Shown piece after piece: positions 55,901 through 64,000 of a stretch of 64,000 bases of DNA. The DNA is taken from positions 198,989 to 262,988 of the forward strand of contig CAXAMN010000004.1 of NCBI GenBank assembly GCA_963970005.1. The letters are read 5' to 3'. Source of the DNA: Durusdinium trenchii. Taxonomy: Eukaryota; Sar; Dinophyceae; Suessiales; Symbiodiniaceae. The position numbers were made by a program, and so were the translations under genes. Position 1 is the stretch's first letter. Every line of letters begins with the position of its first letter. A model generated the notes under the pieces. That model did not search any database. It had not been told where the DNA came from and worked only from the letters and a program-made list of their open reading frames with translations.

Positions 55901-58900
55901 GCGCAGATGCTCACATGCGCCCCTTGGCGGTTGCCGGGCAGGGGTGGGGCAGGGGTGAGCAGAGACAGGGTTTTTTTCGCCCACGCTACATGGCTTGAGC
56001 GCCAAAGCGGTTCTCCGATTCTGTGAGGTTGTTGAAGTGGCCGAATCCTCCCAGCAACGAGGTGAACCCCAGCAGAGCCGGAAACTGCCGTGAGGTGCCA
56101 AAAGCGCATGGATCCTGCTCAGTTGGAGTGGGGGGACCTGGCTTTGTTTGGTGATCAGAGCAGCTTCAGAACGTCTTTGAGATCCACATGATCCACAATC
56201 GAAGACAGGTAGCTCGCTGAGGTAGCTAGGGTCAAACCTCTGAAGGAAGCTTGACGTTTCCAGACCCCACCAACAAAAAGCCGCAGACGGCCGGTTTCTC
56301 GCGTTGCCTGTGCCTGAAAACGACCTGTTCCAGGTCGACCTTGGCAGCTACACTTCAAGTGGTGGAGGCTCAACGAGCGCAGCTCCACACCGCCCAGGAG
56401 GACGGCGGTGGGACCACCCCCGTCCAATCCGAAAAGCCGGCCGAATCGGCGGCCGAACCGAAGAGCTCCGGTCCTCCTGTTTCAGTTGCAGCGACTTCGT
56501 CCGTCGCAGCGTTTTGGTTGGTCGAAAAAGCGTGGATTGGACCCAAGGCAGGAATGGTCACACCGCGCAGGTGTGACCACTTCTTCTCGACTGCACCTAG
56601 TCCAAGGGCATGACATTACAACATGCCATGGTGAGGAGCATGTTGCCATGGTCGTGAGTTTTGTGGTTCTCGATTTTGCTTGTGGGTCCTTGGGTTGTTT
56701 GCTGTGTTTGGCGGTGTGTGTTTGTGATTGTGTGTTTGTGGCTGTGTGTTTGTGATCGTGCTTGTGGTTGTGTTTGTGGCTGTGTGTTTGTGATTGTGTG
56801 TTTATGGATGTGCTTGTGGTTGTCTTTGTGGCTGTGTGTTTGTGATTGTGTGTTTGTGATTGTGTGTTGTGGTCGTGTTTGTGGCTGTGTGTTTGTGATT
56901 GTGTGTTTATGGATGGCTGTGTTTGTGATTGTGTGGTTGTGCTTGTGGTTGTGTGTTGGTTGAGGTCCGGCAGCGCCCAGTCAGTGCGCCTGGGGATCTG
57001 GCCGTTGAGGTCCAGCGGGGAACACTGTCAGGCGGAGCTCGCGGTTGAAGTCCGCTGGGGAACGTCCGGTGGGGAACACTGCCATCCGAAGCTGGCGGTT
57101 GAGGTGAGGAGGAGGCGGACGAGGAGGAGGTGGAGGCGGAGGAAAGCAGCTGACTCTGACATAAAATCTAACATTCAAACCTCACCTGACAGGTAGGGAA
57201 AACTCATGTTGCAATCACGTGCCGGGCGCTCGTGGGCGGCTTGGGGAGATCGGGAGCGCTCCAGGAGCTCGAAACCTTGCGCCTGCAGCTGGAATCCGAG
57301 CGCAAGGCAAAGGAGGTGGCAGAGGCCAGTGACAAGCTGCCGAGATTGCAGGAACCAAGCTTAGATGACCTGTCATTACCCTGAAGGTTTGGTGGGAGAT
57401 CTACTTTCTATTGGCACTCTTACTTGGGCAGTTATCTTATCTTCCACTGATTGGCCAGAGGTGTGGGCTTGAAGGGCCAGTAAAGCATGCTGGTAGGAAT
57501 GCAAAGCAAGCAGCATTAAAACAGCAAACTTCCTCCACTCTTGTAGGGCCTGCGTGTATTTTCATGTGAAACACCCCTCATGCGATCACAAGTGATGCAT
57601 TTGTCCCCATGGTGGGGATGTCCATGGTGTTGTTTTGATTCTTAGATATAGCATCATTTTTTCAAAAACATCCTGGGACCCACAGCTTCCGACCCCTCGG
57701 TGTCCAGGTGTCTTCCGGTGCACGTGCACGGATGCGAAAGATTTCACCACTGGAACGACCGATGAACACCTATCAAAACCTGTCTTTATGATGTAGTTTA
57801 AAGGAGGGTGGACATCACTTTTGGAACCGATGTTGGGTAAGCTCTCGCTGACGTGCGATGTGCTTGGCATGTGACCCGTCGGGTCAGGAGAAGCTCCGCG
57901 AGGCTTCAGTTGACTTTGCGCGAAAGCTCTCGCAGATGCAGGCGAATAGAAGGATGATGCATACCGAAACGTCCGAATTCGGGTTGGTCTATCTCAAAAT
58001 GGTGTCGATCTCTCCAACGATTTGGCACTGCCATGCTATAGCTGGAATGCTGATTCGTCATGTTTTGGACATACCGCCAGCTTCCAACCCAACATGTTTG
58101 TTTTAATCCCAGCCCATGTCTTGTGCCATGGACCGCGGGGTTCCACGCACCGGGGGCAGACACCATTTCCGATTTTTTTTGCGAACACCATGAGTGGTTC
58201 GATCACAAGAGAAGGGCCGTTTCTGGATGAAGCTCTGAAGTTTTATAAATGTGTTTTTAACTGTGTTTTAGTGATTCTGGTAGACCATCATAGACCAGCT
58301 TCAAAGAAGTGACCTTTTTTGGAATCCCATCGAGTGATCCTGTCTTACAGGCCCAAGGCACCAGTTCGGTTACGAACCACGAAGGACATCGAAGGACCAG
58401 AAGGTCAAAACTTCAAGGGAAGTTCGGTTGTTCTTCCACTGCTTTTTGGGAAGCGAAGCTGCCTGTCGCTCTCTGAAATCGACAGGCGCGCGTCTTCGAA
58501 GCGGAGCGGGACGTGGTTTTGGGCGGCCAGGCGATAGGGTCGGCCGTTCGGTGGGGGGGATCGTGGCTTCAGCCATGTGGCTATAGGCTGTGGTAGATTG
58601 AACACGGAACACAAATAATAGGGAACTATTCCTTGACTCCAGTTTTTGGGCACGAGTCCCGAGTGTACCCGAAAAAGTGGCCTGAGAGTCGGTGATTTTG
58701 GGCTGCACCCAACAGTTCTTTCCACTGCAAAGGGCTGGGCCTCCCTCCGCAGTGGACAGATGTCTTCCGCCACTCAAAGTGAATGCCTTCACCAGGTCCT
58801 GGTGGCACGCAGCGGTCCCGGAACTTCGGGCGGGGGGCTCCGGTCGTGGTTCGGTGACGCGTGGGGGGTTCAGATCCTGTACAGGGCTCCGAATCGGATT

Positions 58901-61900
58901 CTCCCCCACCAAGTTTCACCCTGGGGCGATCGGCGCACTGGCTAACAAGTACTCCTACCAAGCATCAATCTCGAGCCGTATGTTTGTACGTGATCTTGCT
59001 TGGAGTTGACATGAACATGTAGCTTTGTTGCGAATCAGTTCACATGCTTTTCCACTTTGCCTTAGCTTGTGATACAGGGTTCTTGGGGTCAAAATCGAAA
59101 GAACCATAGAAAAAGCGATGGTTGATCAATAAAGCCTCCCCAAGCAGAGTGGTCATTTGTAATTAGTTCTAATTAAGTTTTATTATGTATATCCATGTTT
59201 GGGAGGTTCTATTCGGTCTATCATGATTGGACACCATGTCCTATCTACTGCAAGACTACTACTGCCCAAGTGGCGAACTCGCTAGACTTGTCCTGCAGCA
59301 GTGACCCTGTTCGTGATTTGAGCAAGTGGAGCGTACCAGCAGTTCCAATTTTCGAAGGTTTTGCGTTGTCCCATCCGCTCAAAGAGCTCCAAGTTTGGCA
59401 GCCTGACATGGGTTTGTCCTGGGAGATGGGTGTAAATGGAACCTTTTTTGGCGCCGAGCCGGCGATCACTCTCTCAACTACCCCCAACACCTGCCTTATA
59501 GTGTTGCAACAAGCCGACCTTTCAGGGCTCACTTATATAGCTTAAGCAGAAGGAGCCGTACTCGGACTCGGCGGACCCCCATACTGCACGCCGTTCTCGT
59601 GGCATGCTTTTTCTTGTTTGCAGATGACACAACCCTCAACAAAAAGCTACCCTACTGCAAAAGTCCATTGTGGGAGCTGCCCTCAGCCAGTCAAAAGCTG
59701 CATTCCATTTGGTGACTACCGGGCTGAGGAATTGTGTCAGCCGCCGTGGAAGGACCTCCCATGTCGATGTCCGTCAGTCACAAGACGGTTCACTTGTGGT
59801 TTGGCATGGCATGGTGTGGGGAGGATGGGGTGGGGCATGCGGTCGGGGAATGCAAGGTCACTGTCACGACTTTGTTCAACTGCCATGAGACGTTCAACTT
59901 GCGGAAGAGCACTGGTTACTGGATCCCCGAATTCGCTCAATGTCCCTCTGCACTTGACCTCTGCACTTGACAAGAACATGGCTTCGTGAAGCTGCGTGGA
60001 GCTCCAAAACTCTGAACCCTCACAGGGCCTGTCGCAGGGCTTCACATTGCAAAGCTTCACCAAGAAAATGGTCGGAGTTCCCGCAAGTGAGGGTGGTCCA
60101 TCCTGCTGATTCGAAGCAAAACCAACAGCACTACACACGTCTCCTGCACGGTCATTGCCAAGGCAGGACACTTGCCTGCGAAATCCAGGGAGGAAAACGT
60201 GTCAAACGAGCAAAACGCGCTGGCCAGTACCTCGGATGAAGTCAAGCCCTCAAGCCCTCCTTAGAATTCGTCAAGTCTCTTTGGGCGGCAAAGAATCTGT
60301 GAATGAACCATAAAAGGTCTAGTTCAGTTCCTTCTTTTTGATGATGAGAAACGCTGGAGAATCATCTTCCGAAGGATTTCGCGAACAAATCCAACGGCTT
60401 AAAATCCGGAATCCCGCTCAAGTTGGATGAACGGGAGATCTTTTTGGGACTAAAGATGTTGAACTTACAACTGAGCATGCAGAAGTCTTAGATTTGTTCA
60501 CCCAGCCACTGAGTGGATATGATGTGACAGCACCCCATGTTTTTCCTCCATGGATAGCACATGATAGCACCCAACTCCAATGGAACTGCTGGGTGGGTGC
60601 GTCCTCTCGGGCCCGGCCTCGACCAGGACCTCCTCGGCTCCCGGGCGAGACGCCTCGTGGCCCGCGGCGCGCGCCCGTGCCGCCGCCGCCTGGGGGTCCC
60701 GGGACGTTGAAGCGAATGGCAGGTCAAGGGAAGGTCAGGGGAGGCCTCTGAAAACACAAGGAACTTAAGAGCGATGGCCTCCAACCTAAGAGCGATGGCA
60801 CCCACCCTAGTAGCGATGGCCTCCAACTTAAGAGCAAGATGTTTGATCTTGGAGATCCAAGGTCAGGGAGCTTTGTTGGATTGGTCATATTAATCTTGCG
60901 TGGCGTGGCACATGGCGTTTTGCCGCATCCCGAGGCCACGCTCGGGAGATGAGGCAGCCTTTAGCCGGAGCCATGTGCCCGGAGCCAGCGGCGTCTGGGC
61001 CGAAAGGACCGGTGTTTCGGGGTCCAATCCTCGGCGGTACCGGTGGACTCTGGGTCCGCACGACCCCACCCACCTGTTGGTAGAAGAGACCGTGCTGACT
61101 CGACGAGACCGAGAGACCCATGTCTCTTCCGCCTCTTCCGTGATCCCAAACTCTTCCGTGGGGCGCTGGCATCGTAGATGCATCCTTTGAGGCCGGAAAG
61201 GATCCCATAAAAGACATCACATGTTCTTGACCATTCTAGACCCTAGAAACCTCACCTGAACAAAAGCAAAACCGTTGAACCGTGCGTCACGCCGTGGCCG
61301 CACTTTGCTGAGGCGTCGGCAGTGGGTCTCGCCGCACGCGCTCGGTGCGGGGGGCCGGTTGGGAGACCGCAGGAGTCGAGACCATGCGTGAGTCAGTGCC
61401 TCGAGCCACTGGGGGAGATTGGTGAGTAGTTGTTGGACTGATTTCCAAGTGACTGAGAAGCATCAAGGAATCCAGAATCAGACAGACTCTGTAAAACCAT
61501 ATATTATTGTATATAGGACCCAGCTTTGTGGCTGTTGCTGTTGGTCTTCCTCTTGATGAGCTCCTGTGGCACCCCTTGGCCAGGCGCAGCATACGCAGCG
61601 GCTGGAGCCTTTGCTGAGCGATGCAGGTCCTTCTCCTCGCCTCATCAAGTGAGACTGGCCACTGGACGATGGCACTCTGCTGACCATCCAGACGGTTGCA
61701 CCTCGGGGGTCTATTTGATTGATCAAGAGTGCATGATTGATCAAGAGATGTCTTTGAGTTGGATGTCTTTCAGCGCAAGTGGGGCTGCCGGACATGATCC
61801 ACTGATCACGACCGAAGTTTGAAAAAGATCAGACTGACAGCGTGTCACCATGACCTTGAAGATGCCAGGGTGTGCCACTGTGCTGGCGGTGAATTGGCCG

Positions 61901-63996
61901 CTGGCACTGGCCTTTTCCGGCGGCTTACAGTGAAAAAAAGAGCTGAGATGTTTCCATAGACACACACACACACACATGCTACGACTTCACGTTCAGGGGC
62001 GTGGAATTCAATCTGTGAAACCGAACCAGTTCAAGGTCTGAAACAAGTGGTGAAACCCCACCTGCTTTCGCCATCTCATACCTCGTTGGCATAATCCATG
62101 TGTACAGAAACCTTCAGTTTTTGTTGGGTTGCCTAGTTCTACCAGCACCAGTTGCTCACTCGTCTGCTTCACGATGGGATTCCCCACTCAGGCCGAGCGA
62201 TGAACTGGAAGAGGTAGAGCAAAGCCTCAAGGCGTGACCGACCCCATCACCTCCCGGGTGAACCGCGCTTCAGAAGCGCGGGGTGAACCGAAGAAGAGGA
62301 TGAAGACCGAACCTTGGTTCTGGCTTGGTTCAGGCATCACTCGTGGACCGGCCGACCTGGGTGGGGGGTTCCACGTCGTGTTACATGTCTTTGGTGCAAT
62401 GACTATAGGGGGAAGGTGGATCCCAAACGAGCTTCCTGGATCATCTCACGATCGCAGAACCAAGGGTGTCTCAGATGACATTGAGAAGGGATTTCTTTTT
62501 TTGGAGGCCCTCTGGCGCCATGGTGTTTTCTTTCTTTTGACCCCCCAAAAGGGCACTCGGCCTGGTGACGGACACACCTGGTCCGTGCGTCCTTGGATGA
62601 ACATCGCCACGAAGATCGCGCCATGCCATGCCTGGTGCAGGAGGATAGCTCGAAGCAGAAGAAGTTCTGGTCCGTGGCCGTTCAGGAGGGACTGGACTTG
62701 GATGAGACATAGAGTGACTTGGATGAGACAACGACAGCCTAGTCGCCTAGGCGGGACGTGTACACCCCAAAGGATCCATAGGTTGCTTGGGCTCTGGTCT
62801 CTTCATTGGCAGACCGTCTCTCCCATCCCGCACCAGCGATGTGAGACATCGCACCTGCTTCGTTCGCCACCGGGGGATTCCAAACCAGAGCGCCCGAACG
62901 AAGCAGTGACCTTTCGGCGCTGTGGAGGCCTTGACACTGACCTTCTTGGCCGAGTGGGGAGATCGATCTCAGATCTCTACCATCGCCTTGGCCGCCGCCA
63001 AGGAGCCGGTCGCGGTCGCGGGGGCGCGCCCGCGAAAGGTGGTGGACCGTTGGCGGAAGCTGGAAGCGGAAGCCGAGCCACTAGTAGTGTCCTTGCTCTT
63101 AGGTTCAAAAAGACACGCTGCTTTTTTGGAATGTCTTAAACAAGACCTGTTGCAGATCCAGCGTGTGGAGAGACCTCTCGTCACGCTGGAGAGACCGTTG
63201 ACCTCGAGTGGCCCTCGGAATTCCGAATTCCGGGCCCTCCATGCCATCGTTCGCTCGATGCACAAATTTGTGAACGGCCTTCGAGTGGGAGGGGAACTCA
63301 CTCCTTCAACCTTAGAACGGGGAGGAAAACATCTTGAATCTCCGCACTCCTTGAAATCTACGAAAAGCGAACTTCTATCCGGGTTTGTGGCATCTTCTCC
63401 AACTCGCTAACAGTCCAGAGAAATCGGATGACTATCCTGGATGGCTTCAATTAACCGTCATTTCAGGACCCCTTGGGCGTGACCTTGGGCGGCATCATCG
63501 GTCATTCCTGCTGTACGACCTTGGCAGCTGGGAGCTGAGAGAGATTCGCCAACGGGTCAAGATCGGAGTGTTCAGTCCTGGAGTCCTCCCTGTTCTCCGG
63601 ATTCAGACTCCCCCAGATTCAACTTGGATCGCTGTAGAGATCCCTTTTGGTTTCCATCGAACCGGACCCAGACCACCCACCCTCCAGCCACCCTCTCCTT
63701 TTCTCACCTGATTTCACCTGATTTCGCCTCCACTTCTTCCATTCCCGCGAAAAAACGGATTGCTTCAGGTCATGGGTGGCCGTGTGTTGGCGGAACACAT
63801 CTCCGAGCGGATGGTGGTCACCGCCGGCGGAGCCACTTGGACCCAACCCCCCCGTGGTCGTGGGTTGGCGTGGCGGCGCCTGGTGTGGGGTCGGTAGAGC
63901 ATGCGAGGAGACTCCAGATCCTGTTTCTGGGTGGTCTGATTCGACCAAATGTCGAAGAGCTCGTGGCAGGCCTCGCAGGCATGCAGGTGGGATGAT
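52958..63996 (+). CDS. GDT1/TMEM165-type (UPF0016) cation transporter, multi-exon
   Basis: Exons follow the family in order. 52958-52991 (NSFLMILVTELG) joins 53273-53319 (DKTFFIAALLAMRHA) to make the first E-x-G-D-K-T motif. Then come 53929 to about 53985 (DRLSVFFGAAGALAAMTV), 54971 to about 55050 (YTHWAAVGLFVYFGAKLLLE), 62641-62685 (EDSSKQKKFWSVAVQ), about 62926-63002 (EALTLTFLAEWGDRSQISTI), the second E-x-G-D-R-S motif, 63467-63529 (DPLGVTLGGIIGH), 63769-63831 (VMGGRVLAEHISERMVVTAG) and 63918-63996 (ILFLGGLIRPN..., stop TGA). UPF0016 proteins have two homologous three-helix halves and carry Mn2+/Ca2+ (and H+) in Golgi or thylakoid membranes. Which of these applies here cannot be told without the N-terminus. 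Several splice donors look like GA or GC. One or more short exons are still unlocated. Confidence 0.8.
53533..53630 (+). other. Intronic ORF of uncertain status
   Basis: A short ATG-led segment (MEVDTPVFVRKTMAIQEDSR) followed by a GT-like donor lies between two GDT1-like exons that already join in phase without it. It could be an alternative exon, a nested gene start or chance. Confidence 0.2.
53679..53697 (+). repeat. (CT)n microsatellite
   Basis: CT repeats at about 53679-53697; a second run lies at 55679-55697 and an (AC)n run at 61961-61976, all in introns of the GDT1-like gene. Confidence 0.9.
56340..57965 (+). CDS. Coiled-coil exons inside the GDT1-like interval
   Basis: Three plus-strand segments look coding. 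About 56355-56500 encodes VVEAQRAQLHTAQEDGGGT then a Pro/Ser/Glu-rich stretch. 57262-57390 encodes GALQELETLRLQLESERKAK and EVAEASDKLPRLQ. About 57888-57950 encodes EKLREASVDFARKLSQMQAN. They lie between the exons for the two halves of the GDT1-like protein. They may form its variable central loop, or be a gene nested in a large intron. Heptad-like Leu/Glu/Lys spacing indicates a coiled coil. Confidence 0.4.
56650..56965 (+). repeat. G/T-only low-complexity tract (TGTGTTTGTGATTG)n
   Basis: About 300 bp of irregular TGTTTGTGATTGTGTGTTTG units with almost no A or C runs on the + strand. The Cys/Val-rich frame through it is an artefact. Confidence 0.9.
60766..60838 (+). repeat. Intronic minisatellite, same family
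   Basis: Three to four units such as AGAGCGATGGCCTCCAACCT in an intron of the GDT1-like gene. Confidence 0.8.
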
Positions 63997-64000
63997 GCAG

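Noticed and set aside
56661-56963. Cys/Val-rich 100-codon frame
   Set aside because: Translation of the G/T-only simple repeat.
61526-61822. Signal-peptide-like ORF (MWLLLLVFLLMSSC)
   Set aside because: Single short frame in an intron of the GDT1-like gene with no supporting domain; a hydrophobic start alone is not enough.

Overview
The window looks like nuclear DNA of a dinoflagellate, most likely a Symbiodiniaceae/Suessiales genome assembly. The evidence is a relict of the dinoflagellate spliced leader, host genes cut into tiny exons separated by long introns with GC or GA donors, dense retroelement remains, and two 10-N scaffold gaps (30513-30522, 42054-42063). No rRNA, tRNA or CRISPR array was seen. 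Bacterial-style start codons are meaningless here, so starts were chosen at ATG where possible.

1-5 kb (+): the end of a Ty1/copia polyprotein (reverse transcriptase tail and RNase H), followed by a separate 477-residue coiled-coil, proline-rich ORF in the position where some copia elements carry an env-like gene, then a non-coding stretch that may be the 3' LTR.

5-22 kb (-): two tandem, diverged copies of a large polyprotein. Copy A (15643 down to 5086) reads GT-A-like domain, alpha/beta-hydrolase-like domain, SF1 helicase, acidic linker, C-terminal domain. Copy B (19672 down to about 16000) carries the first two domains, has several frameshifts, and is cut off where the helicase would begin. 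Copy A has a near-complete spliced-leader relict just upstream of its ATG, so it passed through a trans-spliced mRNA. It also holds a 925-bp intron-like segment absent from B, a 1.37-kb insertion between 21-bp direct repeats, and three isolated in-frame stops. Two further minus-strand ORFs lie upstream (20283-21080, 21470-22087). Weaker spliced-leader-like motifs precede B and both of these ORFs.

22.2-28.1 kb: a 5.8-kb element with about 24-bp inverted termini, AT-rich ends, duplicated GGGTT/TCTCAGA modules and a possible spliced minus-strand gene. It is inserted between two ORFs of the minus-strand cluster. On its far side are another minus-strand ORF and, divergently, a BspA-type leucine-rich-repeat gene (+).

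31-32.7 kb (-): a Pro/Ser/Thr-rich and RS-rich gene broken by frame changes. 33-38 kb has mostly repeats and unassigned sequence.

38-64 kb (+): host genes, all on one strand as is usual for dinoflagellates. They are eIF3 subunit i (about 12 exons, 38.1-46.5 kb), an intronless FTR1-type iron permease (47.6-48.9 kb) with a degenerate spliced-leader-like sequence upstream, an unrecognised multi-exon gene (50.4-51.5 kb), and a GDT1/UPF0016 cation transporter gene (52.96-63.99 kb). Their introns contain a recurring minisatellite and other simple repeats.
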